From Halalkalibacter wakoensis JCM 9140 (GTDB lineage Bacteria > Bacillota > Bacilli > Bacillales > Bacillaceae_D), in the NCBI RefSeq assembly GCF_000513095.1, contig NZ_BAUT01000032.1:1-41407 (forward strand): DNA of 41,407 nt, read 5' to 3'. Below the pieces are notes generated by a model that had not been told where the DNA came from, did not search any database, and saw only the letters and a list, made by a program, of their open reading frames with translations. The position numbers and the translations under genes are program-made. Positions 8,511 through 16,152 of this stretch are shown piece by piece. Each line of letters starts with the position of its first letter. Positions within the stretch are counted from its first letter, which is position 1.

Positions 8511-9065
8511 CTACAACGATTCTACTGGAATAATATCTGAAATGAGCGGAGAATTTAGTGAGAAAAGACAATACAAGTCAGGCCCTTCATTTTGTGCTTT
8601 GCCATTTTTTATGACAAAACCTTCATACCCCTCACGAATAAGGCTGTTACGGAAGTTTTCATTGGCTTCCTCCATATTTAAAAGAATTGCCTCATCTTTC
8701 CAGGTGAAGTTCGATTTTCTTGCATGAATATATTCACAATAATTATCGCGGTCATTCATAAACAGTTCATAAGGGGAAACGGTATGAGAATTATATATTT
8801 TAAGATGCGGTTCATCTAGAAATATTTTGTAAATAAAGCCAATTACCGGCTGATCAACTTGAATAACCTTAGGTGCTCCATCTTCCCAAAATTCTGTTTC
8901 AGACTTTTGAGTAACTTTTTTTGTTCCTATTGCATAAGGCTTAGCAGACGGAATGTCAGATGTAAGCCAAAAGCCAATTGTACCAATTACGTTATCGACG
9001 TTTTGAACCTTTGCTGTATTCGTAAAATCTTCTATTTTCTGCATAGCACCGAAATAAGCAATCAT
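8511..9065 (-). CDS. Uncharacterised protein, possible ADP-ribosyltransferase-like (ART/PolyVal-type) fold
   Basis: A 184-residue soluble protein without signal peptide or membrane segment. The start at 9065 is chosen because GGGAGGTG precedes it by 6 nt; an upstream GTG lies inside that motif. I do not recognise a named family. Four segments occur in the order typical of small ART-PolyVal-type proteins: GFWLTSDIPSAKPYA (like the 'FTsnpevAksYg' strand), GFIYKIFLDEPHLKIYN (like 'vYeVyLnikNPl'), a central charged helix, and REGYEGFVIKN (like 'keeGYDGviikN'). These enzymes transfer ADP-ribose from NAD to proteins or nucleic acids and include toxins and effectors. The fold is my inference from motif order. 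The gene is isolated between repeats with no obvious partner. Confidence 0.6.
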   Translation of the reverse strand: MIAYFGAMQKIEDFTNTAKVQNVDNVIGTIGFWLTSDIPSAKPYAIGTKKVTQKSETEFWEDGAPKVIQVDQPVIGFIYKIFLDEPHLKIYNSHTVSPYELFMNDRDNYCEYIHARKSNFTWKDEAILLNMEEANENFRNSLIREGYEGFVIKNGKAQNEGPDLYCLFSLNSPLISDIIPVESL

Positions 9066-9305
9066 GTTCAGCACCTCCCATTTTTAAAATACCCAATTCT
9101 GATTTGAACATTAATGAAAAAAGTTAATTTAAAAATATTAGAGGCCCCGCTTGTCATTTAACACCCGTATCATCCAGTCGGAAAAGTAGGGTGAAGGGTT
9201 CAACGCTATTTGCGAAAGCTTTTTACTCGGTCGCTTCGGGCTAAATCATATGATTTAAAAAAAAGGATAAACTGAAGAAGAAACGAAGAAAGGAGTTGTG
9301 AAAAG

Positions 9306-9413
9306 ATGACCAAAAAGTACAACAAAGGCGGTAGCCGTAATCAAAATGCACCAGAATTACACGGCAAAGAACCAGCTAGCGGTGATAACAATAAAGGAAA
9401 TAAAAAGAGATAA
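9306..9413 (+). CDS. 35-residue basic, Asn/Gly/Lys-rich peptide, possibly a small spore protein
   Basis: It encodes a 35-residue hydrophilic peptide starting MTKKYNKGGSRNQNAPE and ending in GNKKR. AAAGGAG is correctly spaced (10 nt) before the ATG, and a family A hairpin begins 8 bp after the stop as terminator. Composition (Lys, Asn, Gly, no hydrophobic core) resembles the minor small acid-soluble spore proteins of bacilli such as SspN and SspP, but I cannot match it to a named one. The size, ribosome binding site and tight terminator make it a credible gene. Confidence 0.55.
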   Translation: MTKKYNKGGSRNQNAPELHGKEPASGDNNKGNKKR

Positions 9414-9420
9414 GGTTGAA

Positions 9421-9456
9421 GTGGGTCATGGGGACAGGTACCTTGACCCACTTTTT
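9421..9456 (+). repeat. Family A terminator-like palindrome, copy 5
   Basis: GTGGGTCA/TTGACCCAC arms, GGGGACAGGTACC centre and a T-run. Begins 8 bp after the stop of the 35-residue gene. Confidence 0.85.
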
Positions 9457-9460
9457 GGTA

Positions 9461-9528
9461 AGTGGACACACGTTCCACTATTTCGTGATGAAGAGATGTC
9501 AAAATGGTGATTTTTAGCAAATAGTGGA
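9461..9528 (+). repeat. Family B element, truncated copy
   Basis: Contains GTGGACACACGTTCCACTAT and, 40 bp later, AAATAGTGGAT. Compared with full B copies (TTCCGCTATTT/AAATAGCGGA) both arms carry the compensating G-C to A-T change. It follows family A copy 5 directly. Confidence 0.6.
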
Positions 9529-9534
9529 TTATGG

Positions 9535-9567
9535 AAAAGGGACTCTAGATTAGAGTTCTATTTTTGT
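9535..9567 (+). terminator. Decayed cold-shock-type terminator
   Basis: AAAAGGGACTCTAGATTAGA with a damaged right arm (GTTCTATTTTT). It marks a third copy of the sequence downstream of the cold-shock gene. Confidence 0.6.
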
Positions 9568-9588
9568 ACAAACAACCAATACAAACAA

Positions 9589-9697
9589 GGCTGACTAAAT
9601 GAATGCCTGACCTTTTAACAAATTGGATAAATAAACTTATGGTATAAGTCTATCTCTATTCTCGAATTCGCGGTCTGGCATTTTCCTTAGTCAGCCT
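9589..9697. repeat. Palindromic element E, copy 2
   Basis: Ends GGCTGACTAAATGAATGCC and GGCATTTTCCTTAGTCAGCC are inverted repeats. The internal sequence is about 80% like copy 1 (8072). Followed by GAATACGTAGAATACCC, also shared with copy 1. Confidence 0.65.
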
Positions 9698-9752
9698 CAT
9701 ATGAATACGTAGAATACCCAATTTCATTATCACACTCTTATCCCACAAAAAG

Positions 9753-9779
9753 AGGTGGAACCTGTCCCCCTGACCCACT
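9753..9779 (-). repeat. Family A palindrome, copy 6 (degenerate, reverse orientation)
   Basis: On the minus strand GTGGGTCAGGGGGACAGGTT is intact, the right arm has decayed to CCACCTC, and five T follow. It starts 2 bp after the stop codon of the minus-strand DUF3231 gene. Confidence 0.65.
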
Positions 9780-9780
9780 A

Positions 9781-10782
9781 TTAATTAGATAAATTCTTTT
9801 TATTTATTGGTTGAGGGGGTTCTTCTAACCAGCTCTGGCCAATCATAATATTTATACCATCATTAGCATAGGTAGTGACTTCTGCTGTTAAACGCACGTA
9901 TGTTGTCACGATATCGGTTCTTAAACTGGCTGCAGCCGCTGTTGAGTAGTTTGAGGTACTTGATTGTATCAGCAGTGCTGTATGGAACATGATTAGCTTG
10001 TCCGAGAATGGTGCAGTTGTTGAGTTAGACACTGTAAGGTCTGATGGCATCGGTACAGGAATGTAATCGTCTGTTAAAATGTTGGAGAACTGTTCAATAT
10101 GTTTGGTAGCTATTTCTTTTCCTCTATTGCAATATTTACGTACTTCTTTTGCCTTGGCTACTTGGGCAAGTCCGGATAATAATATTTGTCCTACTAAATT
10201 GGTTTCAATATTGGCATAAACATGAGTTATTTCAATAACATTTATCGTTCTAGGATTCATCGTTAAAAGACCACGTTTATAATTTTTTTGATCAATAAAG
10301 TCTATTTCGTTATCCGTAATAACATAAGGTGGCCTGATAAATAAACCCTTCGACAATAGGGCATCACTTGTTTTGTTGTACATCTCTGTTGATGTTTGAA
10401 TGGCTTTGCTTAGCCAATCACGCACACTTGTCTTTGCTGAAGTAGCTAGAGCCACACCGTAAACCGACAAACCTACCTTTGCCATATTCTTGATGTAGTT
10501 TAGGTAATATGTATCTGAATAAAGACGAGGAGCATTTACATTCACATCCTCATCTGAAAACCCAACAGGAATTGACTGTTTATCTTCTTTAAGAATTCTT
10601 TGCGATTCTTGCAAGTTTTCTTCTGACGTATGTAGTGCGTATGTGACCACTGATTTGATATCTTCATCTTCCACATGTTCTAGAAAGTATTTAAACACAC
10701 AGATGGCCATGCTATTGTTTTGACAACTACTCCAAAGTGTTGCAATTTCAGATGCTGTTAATCTAGTTTGATGCTCCTTCAT
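9781..10782 (-). CDS. DUF3231 family protein
   Basis: A 333-residue protein recognised as DUF3231 from its start (LTASEIATLWSSCQNNSMA), the repeated FKYFLEHVEDEDIK / Y-[SAL]-LHTSEENL helix pattern, and the PPYV segment at mid-protein. The family is formed of two similar helical halves of about 165 residues, suggestive of ferritin-like four-helix bundles, and is common in spore-forming bacilli. Function is not established. AAGGAGAGGG lies just before the ATG. The stop is followed on the same strand by a family A hairpin (9753), its likely terminator. There is no co-transcribed neighbour. Confidence 0.82.
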   Translation of the reverse strand: MKEHQTRLTASEIATLWSSCQNNSMAICVFKYFLEHVEDEDIKSVVTYALHTSEENLQESQRILKEDKQSIPVGFSDEDVNVNAPRLYSDTYYLNYIKNMAKVGLSVYGVALATSAKTSVRDWLSKAIQTSTEMYNKTSDALLSKGLFIRPPYVITDNEIDFIDQKNYKRGLLTMNPRTINVIEITHVYANIETNLVGQILLSGLAQVAKAKEVRKYCNRGKEIATKHIEQFSNILTDDYIPVPMPSDLTVSNSTTAPFSDKLIMFHTALLIQSSTSNYSTAAAASLRTDIVTTYVRLTAEVTTYANDGINIMIGQSWLEEPPQPINKKNLSN

Positions 10783-10864
10783 AAGACCCTCTCCTTATAC
10801 CATATTAGTTATTATGATATACGCCTTTTTAATTCTCATCCTTATTTAGAATAAAAATTATTCA

Positions 10865-10895
10865 ATGGGTCATGGGGACAGGTACCTTGACCCAT
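10865..10895 (+). repeat. Family A palindrome, copy 7
   Basis: TGGGTCA/TTGACCCA arms with a GGGGACAGGTACC centre. It lies between two minus-strand genes and is not beside a plus-strand stop. Confidence 0.8.
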
Positions 10896-10943
10896 TTATA
10901 GCGGATCATCTCAGTAAGTGAACTCGTTCAGAATGTTTAGGTT

Positions 10944-10972
10944 AAGGGTGGCAATGAAAAATTGCACCCTTA
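10944..10972. terminator. Hairpin after the Gln-rich gene
   Basis: AAGGGTGGCAAT pairs with ATTGCACCCTT with one bulged base. It lies 24 bp after the stop of the minus-strand Gln-rich gene but has no good T-run on that strand, so its strength as a terminator is doubtful. Confidence 0.4.
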
Positions 10973-10995
10973 TTAATCATTTTACAGATCTAACA

Positions 10996-11265
10996 TTATT
11001 TTGAGGATTTTGTTACCTTAACCGTTGTTGTAGTTGTTTGTTGAGGGGAGCTACTATTTTGTAATTGTTGTGATACCTGTTGCTGTGCTTGTTGAAGCTG
11101 ATTGTTTGTCTGTTGTAGTTCTTGAGTTCCAGATTGAAGTTGTTGCTGAGCTTGTAACAGAGATTGTTGAGCCTGTTGAATTTGTTGCGGATCTGCTGAT
11201 GCCTGAGCAGCAGTAAGAGCTTGTTCTGCTTGTTGTAAAGCTTGTTGAAGTTGTTGTTGATTCAT
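10996..11265 (-). CDS. Glutamine-rich coiled-coil protein, unknown function
   Basis: An 89-residue protein composed largely of Gln, Ala, Leu and Ser in short heptad-like units (LQQALQQAEQAL, QQAQQSLLQAQQQL), predicted to be one long helix, with a Thr-rich basic tail (TTTTTVKVTKSSK). GGAGGTTTTATTTT precedes the ATG. Low-complexity Gln-rich proteins occur among gamma-type spore proteins and coat-associated proteins of bacilli; here that link rests only on composition. I do not recognise a family. The reverse strand is also open over most of the gene because of the codon pattern (CAA/CAG against TTG/CTG), but it lacks start signals. Confidence 0.7.
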   Translation of the reverse strand: MNQQQLQQALQQAEQALTAAQASADPQQIQQAQQSLLQAQQQLQSGTQELQQTNNQLQQAQQQVSQQLQNSSSPQQTTTTTVKVTKSSK

Positions 11266-11449
11266 AAAATAAAACCTCCAAAATGATATTTAGGCTTAAT
11301 CGCCCATTGATATAGTTCTCTAATGAGGTTAACTATATGTTGCTAGTTTAAATTTCCAAATTAGGAAGTGGATCAGAACTGGAGGCATCGTCTCAAGCGG
11401 ATTTATGTCAGGAAATAAAAAGCTTTTTGTTTTGGTAGAAATTCCAAAT

Positions 11450-11609
11450 GAATCACAGTTTGCTTTTCTGGAAATGATCTGTTATTCTAAAGAAGAATTA
11501 TTTTTGTTCGATCTGTAGGAATGAATAAGTGGTTTAAACTTTTCGCCTTTGATACCTGAACATCTATAGTAATAAATGGTGGACGTATCCACCGCAGGAG
11601 GAAACAAAC
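11450..11609 (+). promoter_or_regulatory. Duplicated leader region of cold-shock gene copy 2
   Basis: Closely matches the 150 bp upstream of copy 1 (4588-4744), including the AGGAGGAAAC ribosome binding site and a GGTGGA/TCCACC hairpin. Differences are scattered single bases, more than in the coding region itself. The rest of the gap (11266-11449) shows nothing I can support beyond a doubtful open frame. Confidence 0.55.
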
Positions 11610-11810
11610 ATGCAAGAAGGTACAGTAAAATGGTTTAACGCAGAAAAAGGATTCGGTTTCATCGAAGTTGAAGGTGGAGATGATGTATTCGTACATTTCT
11701 CAGCTATCCAAGGCGAAGGATTTAAATCTTTAGATGAAGGCCAAAAAGTTACATTTGATGTAGAGCAAGGTCAACGCGGACCTCAAGCTGTAAATGTAAA
11801 CAAGGCATAA
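11610..11810 (+). CDS. Cold-shock protein (CspA/CspB family), copy 2
   Basis: Encodes the same 66 residues as the gene at 4745, with RNP1 KGFGFIEV and RNP2 DVFVHFSAI. Its DNA differs from copy 1 only by silent changes near codons 50-55 (GTA for GTT, CGC for CGT). It has its own leader, ribosome binding site and terminator. The two genes lie 6.7 kb apart in the same orientation, so unequal recombination between them could delete or duplicate everything from the MetE-like gene to the Gln-rich gene. The downstream 150 bp matches the remnant at 8030-8255 better than it matches copy 1, so the remnant was probably derived from this copy's lineage. Confidence 0.95.
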   Translation: MQEGTVKWFNAEKGFGFIEVEGGDDVFVHFSAIQGEGFKSLDEGQKVTFDVEQGQRGPQAVNVNKA

Positions 11811-11816
11811 TCATGG

Positions 11817-11848
11817 AAAAAGGACTCTAGATTAGAGTCCTTTTTTTG
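11817..11848 (+). terminator. Terminator of cold-shock gene copy 2
   Basis: AAAAAGGACTCTA/TAGAGTCCTTTTT hairpin with T-run, the same as copy 1. Confidence 0.9.
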
Positions 11849-11870
11849 TGCAAAAAACCAATATAAAAAA

Positions 11871-11891
11871 GGCTGACTAATGAAGTCAGCC
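11871..11891. repeat. Short form of element E hairpin
   Basis: GGCTGACT-AATGA-AGTCAGCC, the compact hairpin at the place where the long element E stands at 8072 and 9589. The rest of the gap to 12170 repeats sequence from 8178-8255 and otherwise shows no gene. Confidence 0.6.
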
Positions 11892-12170
11892 TCGGGGCAA
11901 ACATGATACTGGTGGTAAAATGGTTAGATGAAGCATAACACACAATGCCTAGAATACCTAATGTTTCTTAAAATTTATCTTAATATGCCTCTCTCATAAT
12001 CGTTAAAGGATTGTAGGGTGGAAACCTAAAACGTTATGTCGGTATTATTTTAATGTGGCTGACCTGAGTTTTTTGTAAAGGATGATATTTACTGAATGGG
12101 CATAAAGAATTAAGAGGAACAACTATACATATCGATTTTATAGCTACAGTTAAGAAGGAAGTGAACGTTC

Positions 12171-12527
12171 GTGATCAATATAACGATTCCAACACCGAAT
12201 GTAACGATTGCTAAACAGGACCATCCAGAACTAAGTAATATCTATGGATTTACTGATTTTCATCTAATCCCTAGAGATAAGGGTGGCATTTTTATGTTTT
12301 ATAATGAGAAGAAAGAGTTATTGTTCGTCGGTAAGGCAAGGAAGTTAAGACAAAGAATCAAAAAACATTTTGAAGATACGGTAGCGCCAATCAAAACGAA
12401 TAGAGATGAAGTGACGAAAATTGAGGTTTGTGTAATCGAAGACCCTGTACATAGAGAAATCTATGAGACGTTTATGATTAATGAACTCAAGGCAAAGTAC
12501 AATGTAGACAAAGTGTTCTTTAGATGA
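12171..12527 (+). CDS. GIY-YIG-type nuclease domain protein
   Basis: 118 residues, GTG start, with GAAGGAAGTGAACG upstream as a fair ribosome binding site. The segment GGIFMFYNEKKELLFVGKA followed by RKLRQRIKKHF matches the GIY-YIG core (the usual 'GIY' reads GIF and the 'YVG' reads FVG), and Glu in REIYETFMINELKAKYN fits the metal-binding glutamate. The core is typical of UvrC N-termini, homing endonucleases and small stand-alone members. As a single-domain protein it probably nicks DNA with Mg2+, but the substrate is unknown; the Tyr-to-Phe changes at both signature positions may reduce or alter activity. A family A hairpin begins 9 bp after its stop. Confidence 0.72.
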   Translation: MINITIPTPNVTIAKQDHPELSNIYGFTDFHLIPRDKGGIFMFYNEKKELLFVGKARKLRQRIKKHFEDTVAPIKTNRDEVTKIEVCVIEDPVHREIYETFMINELKAKYNVDKVFFR

Positions 12528-12535
12528 TATTTGAA

Positions 12536-12566
12536 TGGGTCAGGGGGACAGGTACCTTGACCCACC
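12536..12566 (+). repeat. Family A palindrome, copy 8
   Basis: TGGGTCAG/TTGACCCA arms, GGGGACAGGTACC centre. Starts 9 bp after the GIY-YIG stop, but the T-run is weak (CCCTTG). Confidence 0.8.
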
Positions 12567-12622
12567 CTTGTTGGGCCAAGTGGCCTCACGCTTTCCGTGT
12601 TTAAGATGTTATAGTTGCATAC

Positions 12623-12654
12623 AAAAAGGATTTGTCGTGGACAAATCCTTTTTT
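12623..12654. terminator. Bidirectional terminator
   Basis: AAAAAGGATTTGTC pairs perfectly with GACAAATCCTTTTT around GTG, with T-runs on both strands. It serves the minus-strand DUF4023 gene and any plus-strand read-through past 12527. Confidence 0.88.
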
Positions 12655-12666
12655 GCTGCTGATTCC

Positions 12667-12789
12667 TTAATGTTGCTTATGCGGTAATTTCTTTTCAGGA
12701 TGTCCGTTTCCTTGACGCTTTCTATTTTGTTCATCCTTTTGTTGCTTGTCATGTAGTTTGTCGATAAATTGTTTTGTATCGTCCATCAT
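12667..12789 (-). CDS. DUF4023 family small protein
   Basis: A 40-residue peptide (MMDDTKQFIDKLHDKQQKDE, then NRKRQGNGHP, ending LPHKQH). The pattern of an acidic helical start, a KLHDxQQKD centre and a GNGxPxxKLPxKQH tail fits DUF4023, a short family found in Bacillaceae and relatives. Function unknown. AGGAAGGA lies 6 nt before the first ATG, and a strong hairpin terminator begins 13 bp past the stop. Too short for most gene finders but well supported by signals and family pattern. Confidence 0.75.
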   Translation of the reverse strand: MMDDTKQFIDKLHDKQQKDEQNRKRQGNGHPEKKLPHKQH

Positions 12790-12976
12790 GCATCGTCCTT
12801 CCTGATTTTATTTGCTTTACTAGGGTTTCCGGTGGAGGGGAAAACATGTATGGATTTGAGTTGAACTTGCAGCAAAGAAGAAGTGCTAAAAGTAATAACT
12901 GTAAGTCCTATTGGAGATAACTATCCTGAAACTCATGCAGCTTATATACTCCAAAAAAGGAATTAGGTGAAACCAT

Positions 12977-13696
12977 ATGGAGGTTCTAAAAGAGTCAGCA
13001 ATTATATTAGTGAGAATTATTACGATCTTCCCGTTATTTTTATTAATCACACAGTATATGGGCAAACGATCCATTGGAGAAATGCCTATTTTTGATTTTC
13101 TGATTATTATGACCTTAGCCAATGTTGTAGGAGCTGACATTGCTGATCCAGAAGTGGATCATGCTTATACTTATTTAGCCATTATCGTTATTCCCCTGGT
13201 ACAAAGATTAACTGCTTACTTATCCATTACGAATCGAAAAATAGGGAAAAAAATAACGTTTGAACCTACGCTAGTCATTCAAGATGGGAAAATCTTAGCG
13301 GGAAACTTAAAAAAGATTAGGTATAGCATTGATAACGTGTTGCAAATGTTACGACAAAAAAATATTTTTGATATAAGTGATGTGAAAATTGCCATTATCG
13401 AAGCAAATGGACAAATAAGTGTGTTAAAAAAAGAAAATAAATTGGGAGTAACCATTGAGGATATAGATGCAAAAAAGAAAAGCAAAAGTTTGTCTTATCC
13501 ATTAATTATGGAAGGGAAAATTTACGAAGATATATTAAACTATTTAGGCTTAAATCGACAATGGTTAATGGCTGAATTACACAGAAGACAGGTTGCGCAA
13601 CTAAATCGCGTCTTCTTCGCTTCCATTAATGATGACCGGGAACTTCACGTTTCCCTAAAAACTGAACAACAACAAATGCCACCTATTTACAATTAA
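12977..13696 (+). CDS. DUF421 / YetF-like membrane protein
   Basis: 239 residues: three hydrophobic segments near the N-terminus (about 8-25, 38-55, 62-82), then a soluble domain. The sequence QYMGKRSIGEMPIFDFLIIM and the following LANVVGADIADP are the hallmark of DUF421 (YetF, YrbG, YkjA of B. subtilis). The C-terminal domain contains PTLVIQDGKIL and the RQKNIFDISDVKIAIIEANG block, also conserved. The family is linked to spore or membrane physiology, but a biochemical role is not settled. The ATG is preceded by ATTAGGTGAAACC. Monocistronic; an imperfect hairpin GAGACGA/TCGTCTC (13804-13835) lies about 110 bp downstream. Confidence 0.86.
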   Translation: MEVLKESAIILVRIITIFPLFLLITQYMGKRSIGEMPIFDFLIIMTLANVVGADIADPEVDHAYTYLAIIVIPLVQRLTAYLSITNRKIGKKITFEPTLVIQDGKILAGNLKKIRYSIDNVLQMLRQKNIFDISDVKIAIIEANGQISVLKKENKLGVTIEDIDAKKKSKSLSYPLIMEGKIYEDILNYLGLNRQWLMAELHRRQVAQLNRVFFASINDDRELHVSLKTEQQQMPPIYN

Positions 13697-14071
13697 CGAA
13701 GGGTTTGTTTTAAAATCGTTGTAATGGCTACCTATGTTGAAAAGGTCAATGAATATTACTAAGTCATTTGCTACACTGTACAATGACACTGTTGAAAAAT
13801 TATGGAGACGATGACGCTACTTAAGCGGTCGTCTCTTCGTCGTATTTTACCTAACGAGTTTCAAACTAGATTCTTATGTCAAAGTATAACTGGCTTTGTA
13901 TGATTTTACGTAAAGTAAAAGGAGCAGGATTCTTTAATAAGAAAACGATTTGCACACGGATGCAACCTTTCAACTAAGTCATTTCATTTTAAAAACGTGT
14001 ATTCTCCCTGTTATGATAAGAAGAAATTATGATCCAACAAAGTAAAGCTAAAAGAAAGAAGTGTATATTCC
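13697..14071. other. Intergenic region
   Basis: No gene seen on either strand. It contains the GAGACGA/TCGTCTC hairpin (13804-13835) without a good T-run, and an AT-rich stretch (13990-14040) with possible -10 motifs (TATGAT near 14013) before the next gene. Confidence 0.5.
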
Positions 14072-15081
14072 ATGCCCATAACTAGACCAGCAAATTCCAT
14101 CAACGATATATCTTTTTCCGTTCTTGATCTTGCATCGATCGTGCAAGGGGGGACGGCTAGCCAATCCTTTCAACATTCGATAGAGTTAGCTCAGTTAACG
14201 GAAAAACTAGGCTTTAAACGGTACTGGTTAGCGGAGCACCATAATATGCCCGGCATCGCAAGCTCTGCAACATCGGTCGTCATCGGTCATGTAGCAGCAC
14301 ATACGTCTACGATTCGTGTAGCTCGGGTGGAATCATGCTTCCCAACCATTCGCCACTTGTAATCGCGGAGCAATTCGGAACGCTCGAAGCGATGTTTCCA
14401 GGCCGAATTGATTTAGGATTAGGACGTGCACCGGGAACGGACCAACGAACAGCTCATGCGCTGCGTGGGGCAAACTACACGAATGGCGATGATTTTCCGG
14501 AGCAATTAGAGCAACTGCAAGCGTACTTCCAAGGTACGGCAGCGGTAAAAGCCATCCCTGGTGAAGGGGCGAATATCCCTATTTGGCTGTTGGGTTCAAG
14601 CGGCTTTAGCGCCAGATTATCAGCACAACTAGGAATGCCGTTTGCTTTCGCTAGTCACTTTTCACCAGAAAACACACTGCCAGCTTTGCAATTGTATTAT
14701 GAGAATTTCCAACCGTCGGAGGAATATAAAGAGCCTTACGCCATGGTAGCAGTAAATGTCATCGCGGCAGATACAGATGAGGATGCAGAATTTCTAGCGA
14801 CTTCCATCAAACAAAGCTTCCTAAACATGATGAGGAACACACCATCACAGCTGCAACCACCAATAAAGAATTTGAATGAGCTCATGACCCCATATGAAAA
14901 GGCAGTCCTAGAAAAACAACTAGCTTCCACCATCATCGGAAGTCCGAACAAAGTAAAGAAAGAGTTGGAATTGTTCTTAGAGGAGACAAGAGCAGACGAG
15001 ATTATGGTGAGCACCATGGTCTATGACCACAAAGCCCGACTCTACTCCCACCAACTCGTTGCAGAAATCATGGGGTTATAG
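14072..15081 (+). pseudogene. Luciferase-like (LLM class) flavin-dependent monooxygenase, split by one frameshift
   Basis: The combined product is about 336 residues, full length for the bacterial luciferase-like monooxygenases that act alone with reduced FMN (YvbT/YceB type). Features: LDLASIVQGGTASQSF at the start, [16 protein letters not shown] (flavin-pocket AEHH motif), [34 protein letters not shown], and SFNLMM-like C-terminal helices. The frame breaks at about 14321, where one extra G gives the expected [16 protein letters not shown] content is higher than in neighbouring genes. Substrate unknown. The stop is only 4 bp from a family A/C compound repeat. Confidence 0.85.
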
Positions 15082-15084
15082 GAA

Positions 15085-15312
15085 GTGGGTCACGGGGACA
15101 GGTAGAGGCCATTGAAAAAGGTAAAAACCAACCTTTTTCAGTGACTTTTATTTAAGTAGGAATGGCTCCGCACGTTGCGCGCTTGTTATGAGAAACCCAC
15201 TCATACCAAGCTTTTTCAAAAGACTGCAACGGCTTCGCGCATTCCTTCGAGGGCACTGAAAAAGGTGAAAGTCGACCTTTTTCAGTGCCCTCGGACAGGT
15301 ACCTTGACCCAC
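15085..15312 (+). repeat. Family A palindrome, copy 9, split by element C
   Basis: Left part GTGGGTCACGGGGACAGGTA (15085-15104) and right part GGACAGGTACCTTGACCCAC (15293-15312) form one family A element in which GGACAGGTA is duplicated on either side of a 188-bp insert. Confidence 0.85.
15105..15292 (+). mobile_element. Element C, copy 1: 188-bp MITE-like three-hairpin element
   Basis: Begins GAGGCCATTGAAAAAGGT and ends ACCTTTTTCAGTGCCCTC, near-perfect terminal inverted repeats. Each end is also a hairpin by itself (AAAAAGGT/ACCTTTTT; GAGGGCACTG/CAGTGCCCTC), and a third hairpin lies in the middle (GCTTGTTATGAG/CTCATACCAAGC, one mismatch). Flanked by the 9-bp direct repeat GGACAGGTA. It encodes nothing credible, so any mobility must be supplied in trans. 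Confidence 0.8.
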
Positions 15313-15346
15313 TTCCTAGCGGGACGAGGTGCCATCATGATCCCAG

Positions 15347-15527
15347 GCGGACTCACGTTCCGTTATCTGTGACAAAAACAGTGATTTTCGAGTGTTCGCG
15401 GACAGAGGTTCCGCTATTTCATCTTTGAGAGGTGTGAGGAAGGCGATTTTCAGGAAATAGCGGATTCTCTGTCCGCGAAACCTTTCAAAATGCTAGTTTT
15501 TGGTGAAATAGCGGAACCAGTGTCCGC
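15347..15527 (+). repeat. Family B element, copy 1 (181 bp)
   Basis: Bounded by GCGGAC and GTCCGC. Internally it has four copies of one roughly 23-nt unit (GCGGACAGAGGTTCCGCTAT type): two forward (15347, 15397 region) and two reverse (15459, 15509 region). The inner pair can form a stem of about 25 bp. Confidence 0.85.
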
Positions 15528-15584
15528 TTACTTGGTATAAGTAGTGACAGGCACTAGTAGTTAGTTTTTAACCTAAACCTTTCG

Positions 15585-16064
15585 TTAGTCGATGACTTTT
15601 ATTAATTCAATTTCATCGCGGATAGGGATCCCATCATTACCGATGAAGGGAATCTCTGGTTTGATCTTTCTTGCTTTCTCAACAGCGTTATTAATAACTT
15701 TGGACATGAAAAAACCTCGTTTTTGATAAAACTTTAATGCTACTAAATTATCGTTAGTTGTTATGAGTTTGACGAGTTTACATTTTCTTTGAAGAGCAAG
15801 ATTTTCTACCTCTTGAACTAAGGTTGTCCCTATCCCTCTTCCTTCTTCGATACTATCTAGTGAAATGATTTCGCATTCGTTATCTTTAATGATGTAAGTA
15901 ATTAAGCCAATCATTTTCTCTTCTTCATTTAGGATAGTAAAACCATCTAATGTACTGCAATCATAGGTTCCAGTAGATATAACCATTTCTGAACTACCCC
16001 AATGCAATTGGAGAAATTCTATTATCTTATTTTTAGACAACGCCTCAGTAGAGTAGATTTTCAT
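15585..16064 (-). CDS. GNAT-family N-acetyltransferase
   Basis: 159 residues of a single GNAT fold: beta strands GFTILNEEEKMIGLITYI and CEIISLDSI, the acetyl-CoA pyrophosphate-binding loop EEGRGIGTTLVQEVENLA, and the C-terminal LKFYQKRGFFM motif. It transfers acetyl groups from acetyl-CoA to an amine of unknown identity. The ribosome binding site is weak. The gene lies between two nearly identical A/C compound repeats in the same orientation (15085-15312 and 16153-16379), so homologous recombination between them could remove it cleanly. It may be an accessory cassette. Confidence 0.85.
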   Translation of the reverse strand: MKIYSTEALSKNKIIEFLQLHWGSSEMVISTGTYDCSTLDGFTILNEEEKMIGLITYIIKDNECEIISLDSIEEGRGIGTTLVQEVENLALQRKCKLVKLITTNDNLVALKFYQKRGFFMSKVINNAVEKARKIKPEIPFIGNDGIPIRDEIELIKVID

Positions 16065-16152
16065 GATATAGACACCACAATTTTAATATAGTTTTTGTTC
16101 CACTTTTTACAAGAATATTCCATATGAACATTCTTAATGTTAACATAAAAAA

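Noticed and set aside
11034-11216. Plus-strand open frame opposite the Gln-rich gene
   Set aside because: Open only because reversed CAA/CAG codons give TTG/CTG; the minus strand has the ribosome binding site and coherent coiled-coil pattern.
11405-11518. 37-codon open frame upstream of cold-shock copy 2 (MSGNKKLFVLVEIPNESQFA...)
   Set aside because: Amino-acid composition looks plausible, but there is no ribosome binding site, and the matching region before copy 1 is broken by stops. It is more likely part of the leader or a decayed gene end.
15175-15372. Open frames inside the A/C repeats (also 16242-16424 and the reverse frames)
   Set aside because: They consist wholly of repeat sequence with hairpins, have no ribosome binding site, and are disrupted in the third copy.
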